Source: a bacterium (lineage in GTDB: Bacteria > Krumholzibacteriota > Krumholzibacteriia > JACNKJ01). Taken from it: a stretch of 64,000 nucleotides of DNA. Each line of letters starts with the position of its first letter. The first letter of the stretch is position 1. Positions 8,537 through 17,890 of the stretch are shown one piece after another. The notes below the pieces were generated by a model that was not told where the DNA came from, ran no database searches, and saw only the letters and a program-made list of their open reading frames with translations. The stretch lies in NCBI GenBank assembly GCA_024231955.1, contig JAAEPZ010000253.1:434001-498000 (forward strand), in the 5' to 3' direction. Position numbers and translations under genes: made by a program.

Positions 8537-9954
8537 AACTGCTCCTCGGGAACGACTCCAGGCCCGGATTCCGATTCGGTCCCCATGTCTATCGACCGCA
8601 ACCAGCGCCAGGCAATGATGCTGGTCAGTATATCTGCCGCGGCAATGCTCAGGAAGATCCCCACTACACCTGCGAGACGCGAGCCCAGCCAGGCCAGAGG
8701 CAGCAGGAACAGGAAGAAACGGGACAAGTTGAGGTAGAGCGCCCGCATGGGTCGTCTTACGGCGTTGAAGGTTGAAGAGGCAATCATGATGATGCCGGTA
8801 AAGGGTAGGGCGATCAGGGCCAGCCGGAGGAAATTGACGACACCCGAATTGGTTTCGGGATCGGCCGCAAAGAGATTCGAGAGAGGTTCCGCCAGCAGGC
8901 CGATTACAATGAAAACACCGATGCCGAACAGGATCAGGACCCGTCGGGACAGGTTAAGCACCCGGGTCACTCTCTCCGGATTACCCGCTCCCCAGTTCTG
9001 CCCGATAAAGGGTGTCAAACCGGAACTCCAGGCAATCGCTCCCACAATGGCGATTTGCTGAATTCGCCCACCTGCGCCAAATGCCGCTACAGCCTGATAC
9101 CCATGCTCCGCGATCAGACGTGTCAATAAACCCAGAGAGATCGGCACCATGACGTTGTTTAGAGCGGCTGGAGCCCCGATATGCAGAACGGTTCGCCAGT
9201 TGCGCAACATCTCAGGTGGCCTGGGCAATGAGAATTCCACCAGTTTTTCGTGCTTAACCAATACGTGCAGTGCCAGAATGAGCACGCTGGCCCTGGCAAT
9301 CACCGTTGCAATCGCAGCCCCCTTGATCCCCATCGCGGGGATGGGACCTAGGCCGAAAATCAGTATAGGATCCAGTACCATGTTGAACAGAGCCGAGGCG
9401 GTCATGATCACTGCCGGTGTACGTGTGTTGCCGGTGGAGCGTATGGCCCCGTTGCCGACCATGGGCACGACGATGAATATGATCCCCAGGTACCAGATCC
9501 GCATGTAGCTCTTCAGCAACTGCAGGATCTCCCCATCGGCGCCCAACAGGCGGAAAACGGGGTCCATTGTCAACAGTCCGACGCTCGTGAACAGGGCGAC
9601 GATGAAGAGGGCAAGCAGCAGACCGTCACGGGTCAGGCAAAGCACCTCCCTGTGACGACCGGCGCCAATCTTCTGGGCAAGAACGGCGGTCATTCCGATC
9701 GCCAATCCCAGAGTGATGCCATTGATCAGGAAGACGATAGGGAAGGTGAAGCTGATCGCTGCCAGCTCCTGACTGCCCAAACGGGATACGAAAAACGTAT
9801 CGGTCAGGTTGAACAGCATAATCGCCACGATGCCCATCAGCATCGGTCCCGCGAGCTTCAGCATGGTCGGGAGGATTGGTTCCGTGAGCAGGTCCACACC
9901 GGCTGTCCCCCCCCGTCGAAGGTGTACAGCCTCTCCACGGCTACTCACAAACAC
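8533..9954 (-). CDS. MATE-family multidrug/toxin efflux transporter
   Basis: 473 residues with about 12 hydrophobic segments and the family-typical opening PILPTMLKLAGPMLMG, followed by DTFFVSRLG and a second-half repeat (IGAPAALNNVMVPISLG). MATE proteins are inner-membrane antiporters that expel cationic compounds or metabolites using Na+ or H+ gradients. It is the middle gene of three overlapping genes (10 nt with the oxidoreductase upstream, 4 nt with the Nudix gene downstream). The operon may therefore export or detoxify a specific compound, but the substrate cannot be read from the sequence. Confidence 0.9.
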   Translation of the reverse strand: MFVSSRGEAVHLRRGGTAGVDLLTEPILPTMLKLAGPMLMGIVAIMLFNLTDTFFVSRLGSQELAAISFTFPIVFLINGITLGLAIGMTAVLAQKIGAGRHREVLCLTRDGLLLALFIVALFTSVGLLTMDPVFRLLGADGEILQLLKSYMRIWYLGIIFIVVPMVGNGAIRSTGNTRTPAVIMTASALFNMVLDPILIFGLGPIPAMGIKGAAIATVIARASVLILALHVLVKHEKLVEFSLPRPPEMLRNWRTVLHIGAPAALNNVMVPISLGLLTRLIAEHGYQAVAAFGAGGRIQQIAIVGAIAWSSGLTPFIGQNWGAGNPERVTRVLNLSRRVLILFGIGVFIVIGLLAEPLSNLFAADPETNSGVVNFLRLALIALPFTGIIMIASSTFNAVRRPMRALYLNLSRFFLFLLPLAWLGSRLAGVVGIFLSIAAADILTSIIAWRWLRSIDMGTESESGPGVVPEEQF

Positions 9955-10913
9955 ACCTCGCAGCCATCGACGGCGGAGCGGGCGACAGCGTCACAGATCC
10001 GCAGAGCGGCCAACCCCTCCTCGACGGGTATGGGGTTTTCCCCCTCACCCCGGAGGCATCTCTCCCAATCGGCCAGCAAAGGGACCAGCGCGGGCCCGGG
10101 CGGCTCGACGGGCAGGTCACTGATCTCCATGCCCGTTATGAATTGCAGAATACCATGAACCTGATCCCCCTGCAGTTGCCCCTGGTCACCCGTGAACTCG
10201 TAGCGACCGGCGCGAGCAGGGCCGACCTTTGACCCATCGATCAATCCCGGCAAATCCCCCTCGAAAAGCAGTGCCCCAGTGAACAGATCCTCGACACCCG
10301 GATTATACCGTCGCCACGAGTGGGCATTGACGGCCACCACCTCGCGGCCGGTAATGAAGCGGAGAGCATCGAACATATGAACCGCCGTGTGGAGGATCAC
10401 TCCGCCGCCGGCAACCGAGGGGTCCTCAAGCCAGGCGTGCTGAGATCGCTCAAGACGCTGACATGCGATCAGAGAGTGCAGACGACCGGCACGGGGCAGC
10501 TCCCGGCGCAGGGCAAGGATGATACTGTTGTATCGGAGAGTCTGGGCTATGGTGAAAGGGCAATCGCAAGCGCCCTGATGGGCGGCAATGGCCTCTTCGG
10601 CTCGAGGGACATCAATGGCCAAAGGTTTCTCCAGCAGCAACGGTTTGCCCGCTTTGCCGCAGGCGCGGGCGATAGCCGGATTCAGGTTGGGGGTCGTCGC
10701 CACGATTACTGCCTCTACCCGGTCATCGGCCACCAGGGCACGCCAATCCCGGTGCCAGACACATCCCCACCTCCGCCCCTGCTCCTCACCTACAGCGGAA
10801 CGGCGACTGATCGCCGTCAGCTTCAGACCCGGCAGATCATTGATGATATGATTCGCGTAGCGACCGCCATGCAGACCGCTTCCGATAATGCCGACCCCTA
10901 TCGGAGTGCTCAT
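9945..10913 (-). CDS. Gfo/Idh/MocA-family NAD(P)-dependent oxidoreductase
   Basis: 322 residues. The N-terminal Rossmann motif GVGIIGSGLHGGRYAN binds the nucleotide, and LLEKPLAID matches the EKP motif with the conserved lysine. The C-terminal alpha/beta domain carries the GGGVILHTAVHMFDAL segment usual in this family. Substrates in the family are mostly sugars and inositols; none can be chosen here. AGGAGA lies just before the ATG and sits inside a short dyad (TCTCC-TTA-GGAGA). A rho-independent terminator lies only about 20 nt upstream of the start codon, so expression may depend on read-through. Confidence 0.88.
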   Translation of the reverse strand: MSTPIGVGIIGSGLHGGRYANHIINDLPGLKLTAISRRSAVGEEQGRRWGCVWHRDWRALVADDRVEAVIVATTPNLNPAIARACGKAGKPLLLEKPLAIDVPRAEEAIAAHQGACDCPFTIAQTLRYNSIILALRRELPRAGRLHSLIACQRLERSQHAWLEDPSVAGGGVILHTAVHMFDALRFITGREVVAVNAHSWRRYNPGVEDLFTGALLFEGDLPGLIDGSKVGPARAGRYEFTGDQGQLQGDQVHGILQFITGMEISDLPVEPPGPALVPLLADWERCLRGEGENPIPVEEGLAALRICDAVARSAVDGCEVCL

Positions 10914-10931
10914 CTCTTCTCCTAAGGAGAT

Positions 10932-10960
10932 AAAAAAAAGGCCCGGAATATCCGGGCCTT
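10932..10960 (-). terminator. Intrinsic terminator directly before the Gfo/Idh operon
   Basis: A 10-bp perfect stem (AAGGCCCGGA with its complement) and a 3-nt loop are followed on the minus strand by eight T. It may end the upstream phosphofructokinase transcript, whose stop codon is about 150 nt away, or act as an attenuator for the operon that starts 20 nt downstream. Confidence 0.85.
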
Positions 10961-11106
10961 CAGGGTGGTCGCTAGCGGGGAATGTCAGCGACTATCGCCG
11001 GGGAGTCACTCCCGACATGTCTCCTATCGGTCGCACATGTGCGAACCTTGAGCATGAAAGTTTTTTCTAACGCACATTTCATTCTCAACACAATCCCCGC
11101 TGCAGA
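10961..11106 (-). promoter_or_regulatory. Hairpin-rich leader between pfk and the Gfo/Idh-MATE-Nudix operon
   Basis: Read on the minus strand this stretch contains several consecutive dyads: CGCACATGTGCG, GGGAGTGACTCCC and GCGATAGTCGC. The terminator and the dyad around the ribosome binding site follow. I do not recognise a named riboswitch class. The layout (structured leader, terminator, masked ribosome binding site, then a transporter operon) is that of an attenuation leader, but it could also be only the 3' UTR of the kinase gene. Confidence 0.4.
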
Positions 11107-12267
11107 TCAGTAGAGGAACATAGGTAAGCCCAGAGCTTCCAGGACCCTTGTACGATACTGCTCCACATCGTAAAATTTATCGACTTCAACCCGCTTGATA
11201 CCCGTGATCGTGTCCTTGATGGGGATCTTGCTGTAGCGGCCATCCTTCAGACACACCATGTTGCCATACTCTTTGGCGAGTAGCAGCTGTATGGCCAGGG
11301 CGCCGAAGTTGCGACCGACCATCTGGTCCGTGGTGTCGGGCGCGCCGCCCCGCATCAGGTAGGCCAGCTGCTGATAGATGATATGCTCGCCGGTGTGGGC
11401 GCGGATAAAATCGGCAGTGTGACGACCGATACCGCCTAGTTTGCGGTGACCGTAGGCATCGGGCGCACCATGTTCGATCACATCGCCACCCTTGAGCATC
11501 GCCCCCTCACTGATGGTCACGACTGCGTAGGAGCTGGGATTGTCCTGTTTGTCCTTGGCCAGGTACTCCGCCAGCGTTGCGGGGTCGAAAGGTGATTCGC
11601 TGATTATGACCCGATCGGCGTCGGCCAGCCAACCGGCGATCAACGAGGTCTCACCACTGTTGCGTCCGAAGAGTTCGACGACGAGTATCCTCTCGTGACT
11701 GCCCGCCGATGTCCTCATGTTGTTGATCATCTCGACGCTGCGAGACAGCGCTGTGCTGAACCCGATGCAGTAGTCGGTGCCGAAGACATCGTTGTCCATG
11801 GTTTTGGGGATGGCCACGACTTTGAATCCCTCGCGCGAAAGACGCTCGGAGAAACTCAGAGTATCATCACCACCAATTGTGATCAGAGCGTCAAGACCCA
11901 GCTTTTCGCAGTTCTCCAGAATAACCGACGTCGTATCGATTTTCTCCGAATCGTCGGCCTCGAAACGGGAGACGAGGTGGACGGGCAAGCCACTGAAGCG
12001 AACCGATGCAGGATTGACGCGACTCGTATGGAGGAAGGTCCCCCCCGTACGGCCAATTTTGCGAACCAGACCCTTACTCAACGGGAGTACATATTCAGCT
12101 TCAGATTCGGGATTCCCCATTTGCAGGTTGAGCAATCCGCCCCAACCGCGTCTTATGCCGACGATCTCGATGTTCTCATCTATCGCCCTTTCGACGGCAG
12201 TTCTGATGCAAGGGTTCAAGCCCGGAACATCACCACCGCCGGTCAGAATACCAATCCGCTTGGTCAA
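11107..12267 (-). CDS. pfp: 6-phosphofructokinase with PPi-type active-site residues
   Basis: 386 residues. It opens with [15 protein letters not shown], the phosphate-binding motif of the PFK-A superfamily. The residues that decide the phosphoryl donor are Asp at IGGDDT (Asp135) and Lys at PKTMDND (Lys155). In characterised enzymes the Asp/Lys pair goes with pyrophosphate use, while ATP-dependent enzymes have Gly at the first position. The length fits the group of about 360-400 residues that includes actinobacterial and Thermotoga PPi enzymes. The reaction would be reversible fructose 6-phosphate phosphorylation in glycolysis/gluconeogenesis. Donor specificity is inferred from two residues. 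Confidence 0.85.
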   Translation of the reverse strand: MTKRIGILTGGGDVPGLNPCIRTAVERAIDENIEIVGIRRGWGGLLNLQMGNPESEAEYVLPLSKGLVRKIGRTGGTFLHTSRVNPASVRFSGLPVHLVSRFEADDSEKIDTTSVILENCEKLGLDALITIGGDDTLSFSERLSREGFKVVAIPKTMDNDVFGTDYCIGFSTALSRSVEMINNMRTSAGSHERILVVELFGRNSGETSLIAGWLADADRVIISESPFDPATLAEYLAKDKQDNPSSYAVVTISEGAMLKGGDVIEHGAPDAYGHRKLGGIGRHTADFIRAHTGEHIIYQQLAYLMRGGAPDTTDQMVGRNFGALAIQLLLAKEYGNMVCLKDGRYSKIPIKDTITGIKRVEVDKFYDVEQYRTRVLEALGLPMFLY

Positions 12268-12385
12268 AGGAGCACCTCCCGCTATATTGTATTCAGTTCA
12301 GGGATTCTGGAGGATTACAGTCAGGACCCCAGAAGAGCATTCTACTCCCAGAATCACACATCTGCAAGCAAACCCAAGAGGCAAG

Positions 12386-12787
12386 ATGATGAATATTTCA
12401 GATAATCGATTTAAATGCCCTGCCAGTATTCTCCTTTTCGCCCTGTGCCTGCTGATCGGATGCAGCGGCATTTCCAGCAGCAATGTGGGCACGCCATCCG
12501 GACAGGACATCCGTGAGTTCGATGCGGCGTTGGCATCCTTGCATATCGGAATGCCGGCAGACTCAATCCCGATTCTCTTCAAACTGGCGCAGCTGAAGGG
12601 CGATGTGGGCATATTGCACACAACGCGAATCGTTACGGCCGATATGACCCGGATCACTTATACGCTGGGTTGGAAATTTGACCCCTCCCACCAGACCGGC
12701 TACAAGACTCTGGAGGACATCGATGAGGAGGATGCTGCGGTCGTAACCGAAAATGGGAGGGTAGTCGAAATCACTTTGTTCGATTAA
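12386..12787 (+). CDS. Small lipoprotein of unknown function
   Basis: 133 residues starting at an ATGATG pair behind AGAGG. The signal sequence ends in the lipobox LIGC. The mature part contains a segment (FDAALASLHIGMPADSIP) that faintly recalls the start of SmpA/BamE-type small envelope proteins, followed by TYTLGWKF and an acidic C-terminus. That similarity is weak, so I leave it unassigned. The frame stays open far upstream through the pfk gene, but the lipoprotein signal and ribosome binding site fix the start here. Confidence 0.65.
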   Translation: MMNISDNRFKCPASILLFALCLLIGCSGISSSNVGTPSGQDIREFDAALASLHIGMPADSIPILFKLAQLKGDVGILHTTRIVTADMTRITYTLGWKFDPSHQTGYKTLEDIDEEDAAVVTENGRVVEITLFD

Positions 12788-12853
12788 CCCGACTCCGTTT
12801 TCGATGATGCGATCGGGATTGCAAGTACAGGCGAGTATGCGCATCTGGACAAC

Positions 12854-12887
12854 AAAAAAACGCGACGGTGATCGTCACCGTCGCGTT
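12854..12887 (-). terminator. Intrinsic terminator of nrdJ
   Basis: A 13-bp perfect stem (AACGCGACGGTGA with its complement) around a 3-nt loop, followed on the minus strand by a run of T. It lies 20 nt after the nrdJ stop codon. Confidence 0.9.
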
Positions 12888-12907
12888 CAGTTTCGGCGAG
12901 GTTGTCT

Positions 12908-15907
12908 TCAGGAGCAGCCCATCGAGTTTCCGCAGTTATAGCAGCGGTAGCAGTTGCCGTTACGGACGGTAATCGCCCCGCAGACATCACAACTGGGTGC
13001 ATCCTCCTGGAAGTGGGCGAATTGCTCATCGAAACCATCAGAGCGTTCACCTTTCCTGTTGCCGTCGATATCGCCTCCCGGAGAGTTTGTCAGCGTGGCG
13101 CCACTCGCCGGGGAGGATTTCATCTCCTCGATTCCGCCATTACCATTGCCAACGATCTCCTCGACCTTGGCCACAGCACCGGTTTTGACGGTCTCGACAT
13201 CACCGTCGTCAGCCAGATTCCCACCGGTATCGTTCGTGAAGTTCTGCAATGCGGCCTGCCCTTCACGGAACCCCTCGACGAAATTCAGCGCGAGCCAGCG
13301 GAAGATGTAATCCACGATGCTCTTGGCCAGAGGGATGTCGGAATTCTGGGTGAATCCGCTGGGCTCGAAACGGCTATGGATGAACTTGTCGACCAGCACG
13401 TTGAGCGGCACTCCATACTGGAGTCCCATCGAGACGGCTGTGCCGAAGGCGTCCATCAATCCGCCAATCGTGCTGCCCTCCTTGGCCATCGTGATGAACA
13501 ACTCTCCGGGTTTGCCGTCATCGTAGAGACCGACGGTGAGGTAACCCTCGTGCCCCTGGATGTCGAACTTGTGGGTCAGGCTATGCCGAGTGTCGGGCAT
13601 CTTCCAGCGCTGAGGCGTGACCGTGGGCGCGACTGCCTGACTTTCATCCTCCTCAATATCATTGGACGCTTCGATCTTGGAGGTGCTCAGAGGTTGACTG
13701 CGCTTGGAGCCATCGCGATAAATCGCTACGGCCTTCAGCCCCATCCGCCATGCATCGGAATAGATGTTCATGAGTTCATCAACCGTAATCTCATGGGGAA
13801 CGTTGACGGTCTTGGAGATCGCACCGCTGAGATACGGCTGCACAGCAGCCATCATTTTGAGGTGAGCCGAGTAGTGGATGAACCGTTCACCCTCAGTAGC
13901 CTTGAAGGCGCAGTCAAAGACCGTCAGATCCTCATCTTTGAGGAATGGAGCGCCCTCGATCGTGTTCTTGGCGTCGATATAATCGATAATAGCCTCGATG
14001 TTGGAGGGGGCATACCCCAACACCTGCAACGCCTGCGGAACCGTGCGGTTGACGATCTTCAGCGTGCCGCCGCCGGCGAGTAGCTTGTACTTGACCAGCG
14101 CAATGTCGGGTTCGACGCCCGTGGTGTCGCAGTCCATCATGAAACCGATTGTACCGGTTGGCGCCAGTACCGTAACTTGAGCGTTGGCGAACCCATGCTC
14201 GCGACCGAGTTCCAGGGCCTGATCCCAGCTGTTTCTGGCAGTCGTCAGCAAATGGTCGGGTACAAGATCGGCCTCGATACCATCGACAGCCGCACGATGA
14301 CGGGCGATCACAGCCAACATCGGCTCCCGGTTGATGTCGTACCCGCGGAAGGGTGCTTTCAATCCGGCGATCTCGGCGCTGATGGCATAGGCCTCGCCCC
14401 CCATGATCGCTGTAATGGCGGCTGCATAATTGCGACCGATATCACTGTCGTAGGGCATGCCGGAGGCCATGATCAGGCTGCCAAGATTGGCGTAGCCCAA
14501 TCCGAGAGGGCGATAGAAATGGCTGTTCTTGGCAATCAACTCGGTCGGGTAACTCGCGCGATCGACGATGATCTCCTGACACAGTGTGATCACCCGAATC
14601 GCCCGCTGAAAACTCTCGACTTCGAATTCACCGGTCGGCGTTCGGAACTTCATCAGGTTCAGACTCGCCAGGTTGCAGGCGGAATCGTCCAGGAACATGT
14701 ACTCGCTGCAGGGATTGCTGGCATTGATCGCCCCCGAATTGGGGCAGGTGTGCCATGAGTTGATGGTACTCTCATACTGAATACCGGGATCGCCGCAAAT
14801 GTGCGTACCATTGGCAATCATCCGCAGCAGGTCACGCGCCTTATACCGATCGACAACCTCACCAGAGGTGACCGCGAAGGTCTCCATGTCATCATCGGAC
14901 TCCGTCGCTTCGAAGAACTCATCGTGCGCTCGGACCGAGAAGTTGGCGTTCTGGAACATGACGGACCCGTAAGCGTCGCCGTTGTAGTTGCCATCATAAC
15001 CCTGCTCGATAAGCGCCCAGGCCTTCTCCTCCTCCTCACGCTTGGCGTTGATGAATTCGGCGATATCCGGGTGCGAGATCTTCAGGCTCTGCATCTTGGC
15101 TGCCCGGCGCGTTTTCCCGCCGGACTTCACCACTGCTGCGATCTGATCGTAGACACGCATGAAGGAGAGTGGACCGCTCGGTCTGCCGCCACCCGACAGT
15201 CTCTCCTTGGAGCTGCGGATCGTCGAGAGGTCGGTTCCGGTCCCGGAACCCCACTTGAACAACATCGCCTCGGCGGTCGCCAGGCGCATGATGTCCTCCA
15301 TGTTGTCATCGACGGACTGAATGAAACACGCGGAACACTGGGGGAATTCGTAACTCCGGATAACCCGGTCGACGGTGCGCGTCTCCGGACGATAGCGGTA
15401 GCCACCGGCGCTGCCGGCGACCTTGTTCACATGGTAGAGCCCCAGATTGAACCAGACGGGGCTGTTGAACGCCACGTACTGGTTAACGAGCAGATGGCAC
15501 AGCTCATAGTACATGCATTCGGCATCGTCAGCCGTCCGGATGTACCTGTCCTCCAAGGCCCAGTCCGCCAAGGTGCGCGCAACACGATGCACCAGTTGAC
15601 GCACGGAGTACTCCCGCTCCGGTGTTCCCTGGGTACCATAGAAATACTTGGAGGCGACGACGTTCGTGGCCAGCATGGTCCAGCTTGCGGGAACCTCCAC
15701 ATCGCTTTGCTCGAAGATCACCTCACCATTTTCATCCGTGATCGCAGCCCGGCGACGTTCCCACTTGATCTCATCAAAGGGGTGCTTATCGGGTTTGGAG
15801 AAATAGCGCTGAATCCGGAATTCGCCAGTGGCGGCATCGGAGATTTCGGCGTCGATCCTCTTATCGGCCTGGGACTGATGAGTTGTGCGGCTGTTGCTGG
15901 GTTCCAT
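12908..15907 (-). CDS. nrdJ: Adenosylcobalamin-dependent ribonucleotide reductase (class II)
   Basis: 999 residues. The start is set at 15907, where AGGAGAGG precedes ATG; the 42 codons further upstream are unlikely to be translated. Class II enzymes reduce ribonucleotides to deoxyribonucleotides using adenosylcobalamin and need no separate radical subunit. Conserved pieces are GSGTGTDLSTIR, CPNSGAINASNPCSE, the active-site loop DDSACNLASLNL, and VLAPTGTIGFMMDCDTTG. The C-terminus has the redox/zinc cysteines CDVCG and CYRCYNCG. About 100 residues between the catalytic barrel and this tail are low in complexity. No cobalamin riboswitch is evident upstream. Confidence 0.97.
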   Translation of the reverse strand: MEPSNSRTTHQSQADKRIDAEISDAATGEFRIQRYFSKPDKHPFDEIKWERRRAAITDENGEVIFEQSDVEVPASWTMLATNVVASKYFYGTQGTPEREYSVRQLVHRVARTLADWALEDRYIRTADDAECMYYELCHLLVNQYVAFNSPVWFNLGLYHVNKVAGSAGGYRYRPETRTVDRVIRSYEFPQCSACFIQSVDDNMEDIMRLATAEAMLFKWGSGTGTDLSTIRSSKERLSGGGRPSGPLSFMRVYDQIAAVVKSGGKTRRAAKMQSLKISHPDIAEFINAKREEEEKAWALIEQGYDGNYNGDAYGSVMFQNANFSVRAHDEFFEATESDDDMETFAVTSGEVVDRYKARDLLRMIANGTHICGDPGIQYESTINSWHTCPNSGAINASNPCSEYMFLDDSACNLASLNLMKFRTPTGEFEVESFQRAIRVITLCQEIIVDRASYPTELIAKNSHFYRPLGLGYANLGSLIMASGMPYDSDIGRNYAAAITAIMGGEAYAISAEIAGLKAPFRGYDINREPMLAVIARHRAAVDGIEADLVPDHLLTTARNSWDQALELGREHGFANAQVTVLAPTGTIGFMMDCDTTGVEPDIALVKYKLLAGGGTLKIVNRTVPQALQVLGYAPSNIEAIIDYIDAKNTIEGAPFLKDEDLTVFDCAFKATEGERFIHYSAHLKMMAAVQPYLSGAISKTVNVPHEITVDELMNIYSDAWRMGLKAVAIYRDGSKRSQPLSTSKIEASNDIEEDESQAVAPTVTPQRWKMPDTRHSLTHKFDIQGHEGYLTVGLYDDGKPGELFITMAKEGSTIGGLMDAFGTAVSMGLQYGVPLNVLVDKFIHSRFEPSGFTQNSDIPLAKSIVDYIFRWLALNFVEGFREGQAALQNFTNDTGGNLADDGDVETVKTGAVAKVEEIVGNGNGGIEEMKSSPASGATLTNSPGGDIDGNRKGERSDGFDEQFAHFQEDAPSCDVCGAITVRNGNCYRCYNCGNSMGCS

Positions 15908-16379
15908 GGTCCTCTCCTGGACATTATCCTGTAGGGCTCTCTGATCAGGCTGCGCTGACCGTTGGTCTCTTTGTATCACATCGATGAACGGGAATACACA
16001 CCCCTGAGTGTGAAATCTGGCTCGATGGAACAATGAGGGTGCTAATTCTGATGGATTTGACAGACGAAAACACCTAAACCACTGATGTTCCAGTGGTTAT
16101 CATTTCAAGCCACCCACTACATCTTGGGGATAGCCCAGTTGTAAACCACGATATGCAGAGTCGTCCAGATGAAAATGCAGAGGAGCATCACTTTTGTGGG
16201 TGTATGTCAATTTAACTGGAGGTGCGTGCTCAGATCGAGGTGCACAATGAAAACCCCGGGGCCAAAAATGACTCCGGGGATTGCGGTTGTCCAGATGTAA
16301 AACTAAGAAGAGTGGCAGGTTTTCACCTGTCATCTTGGACAAACATGAGTCTACCACGTTGGTATATATGGGTCAACAA
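15908..16379. other. Intergenic region between nrdJ and the HIT gene, no gene seen
   Basis: I find no convincing coding sequence. Two dyads are visible: AACCACTG...CAGTGGTT near 16075-16096, and CCCCGG...CCGGGG at 16254-16279 followed on the minus strand by TTTT. The second may be a weak terminator of the HIT gene. I looked for the B12-box of cobalamin riboswitches upstream of nrdJ and did not find it. Confidence 0.5.
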
Positions 16380-16793
16380 TCAGTCAGTAATACAGCGGCT
16401 AATTCGCTCCGCGAACTGCTGCAGATCATTGGAGTCCGATGTCCCTGGCGTCCAGGGAGAGCATAACGAATCACCATGCCACCGGGGTAGCAAATGCATG
16501 TGATAATGGAAGATAACCTGGCCGGCCGCCTCTCCGTTGGACTGGTGGAGATTGAGACCATCCGCCCCGGTTTCCCTGATCAGTACCGGGGCAATTTTCT
16601 GAGCTGCAGCCATGATCGCGGCGCTATCCGCATCGGTCAGGGCAAAAAGATCCTTCGAATGGAATCTTGGAATAATCAGGGTATGCCCCCGTGTTCCGGG
16701 ATTGATATCCAGGAAGGCCAGCACCCGTTCATCTTCGAAAACCTTGAATGCAGGCAGGTCGCCACTGGCGATTTTACAGAAAATGCAATCCAT
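16380..16793 (-). CDS. HIT-family (histidine triad) nucleotide-binding protein
   Basis: 137 residues. The family binds or hydrolyses purine nucleotide conjugates such as AMP-lysine. The N-terminus has the zinc-type CIFCKI pair and a GHTLIIPRFH segment. The triad itself is HYHMH (His96, His98, His100) in FHYHMHLLPRW. The C-terminal 30 residues are more divergent than usual. It stands alone, with its start at the standard position ahead of CIFC. Confidence 0.92.
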   Translation of the reverse strand: MDCIFCKIASGDLPAFKVFEDERVLAFLDINPGTRGHTLIIPRFHSKDLFALTDADSAAIMAAAQKIAPVLIRETGADGLNLHQSNGEAAGQVIFHYHMHLLPRWHGDSLCSPWTPGTSDSNDLQQFAERISRCITD

Positions 16794-16881
16794 TTTTCCA
16801 CCTCCTGAGGATGATCATTACCCTTTCCGGTCCTGGTGTAAAGCCACGATCGCAGGTATCCCCCGAAAGAGAGACAATTAC

Positions 16882-16910
16882 TTGCTCAACCCTGCATTAA
16901 CCGTTATTCT
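16882..16910 (+). promoter_or_regulatory. Possible housekeeping promoter for the two-repeat secreted protein
   Basis: TTGCTC and TATTCT are separated by 17 nt in a short AT-richer stretch, about 24 nt upstream of the start codon. The -10 is a fair match and the -35 is weak. Confidence 0.35.
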
Positions 16911-16933
16911 GCGAAATAATATGGAGGTAATCA

Positions 16934-17695
16934 ATGGTCGCGTCTGACGCCCCAACCAGAGTCGTCCTCAGGATGGCGCTCGTACTGTTTTTCACTCTGT
17001 TCATGTTTATGCCAGGTTCTCAGGTTCAGGCATCGGGGAGAGTGGAGACTCTGTCCCGCTTCCTGGAATACGACCAGACTCAAAACATCCTTGTCTATGA
17101 AATCACGCTAAGAAACCTGGAGCAACTGCCAGTCAGCGATATAGAGCTTACAGCCCTCCCCGCCTGCGAAGAGGGGATTCTTGAGGTCAATGAACTCAGG
17201 AAAGAGCAACGGGTCAGCCGCCGTTTCACGTTCAAGATAGAACCGGGCAAGAGTCTGTTTCAGCCGCGATTCCGGTTGGAGTACACCAAGCAGGATGGTG
17301 AACGGGTTTATATCGAGCCGAGCAAATCCCATATTGCCGTCTCTATCGATTTCAGCCACGTCGATGTAGCCAAAGGATTGGTAGCTCTCAAACTGTCAAT
17401 TACCAATCCCAATGAGGAAAGCCTGATCTTCATTGAGTTGAAAACCGAGAATCCAAAGATCGAGGAGGGGACAATGACCCTCGGGGATTTGAAACCTGGT
17501 TGCTCGATCCATAAGGAGATCCTTTTCAGGACCACGCCCGGGGATGCATTCTTCAATCCGACCCTTTATCTGAACTACCACGCCTTCCAGACCAGCGGGA
17601 CCAAGTTCCACAGGAATTTCTATACAGTCCTGCAGTCCGATCTCAATCGCGTCGAAGCCGCTTTGAAGGAGCGCAATGCCAGTTCAGTTAACTGA
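16934..17695 (+). CDS. Secreted protein with two internal beta-rich repeats
   Basis: 253 residues behind GGAGG. A signal peptide (hydrophobic residues about 11-30, then QASG) predicts export. The mature protein is an internal duplication. Residues about 41-118 and 138-215 share the order hydrophobic strand, a T/S-N/R-L/P segment, a short E-x-G-x-L-x-V/L-x-x-L turn, a basic stretch and F-x-P-x-(F/L)-x-L-x-Y at the end. The pattern suggests paired Ig-like beta-sandwiches. I know no named family for it. It is transcribed alone, toward the twin small-RNA region. Confidence 0.7.
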   Translation: MVASDAPTRVVLRMALVLFFTLFMFMPGSQVQASGRVETLSRFLEYDQTQNILVYEITLRNLEQLPVSDIELTALPACEEGILEVNELRKEQRVSRRFTFKIEPGKSLFQPRFRLEYTKQDGERVYIEPSKSHIAVSIDFSHVDVAKGLVALKLSITNPNEESLIFIELKTENPKIEEGTMTLGDLKPGCSIHKEILFRTTPGDAFFNPTLYLNYHAFQTSGTKFHRNFYTVLQSDLNRVEAALKERNASSVN

Positions 17696-17760
17696 CTGTC
17701 ATCAACCGGTCATAATCAGGAAGCTGTGAGCGACAATCGACGCCAGTAAAGATTCTTTCC

Positions 17761-17780
17761 GGTGCAAAAATAATTTGCCC
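17761..17780. promoter_or_regulatory. Candidate activator site upstream of small RNA 1
   Basis: The dyad GCAAA-N5-TTTGC is centred at 17771, about 148 nt before the predicted start of small RNA 1, a usual distance for sigma-54 enhancer sites. It differs by one base per arm from the GTAAA-N5-TTTAC dyads at 18405-18419 and 23461-23475. Confidence 0.45.
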
Positions 17781-17890
17781 ATCCAGCCCTCCGATTGCCC
17801 AGCTGCAGCTGGCGGATAATTTCCATCCAACCATAACTGATTGCATACCATAAGGATAGAGATGCAGCGTTATTTTGCCTGGGTCAAGGC

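Noticed and set aside
15908..16379. Cobalamin riboswitch upstream of the B12-dependent nrdJ
   Set aside because: I looked for the conserved B12-box and core and could not find them; only simple dyads are present.
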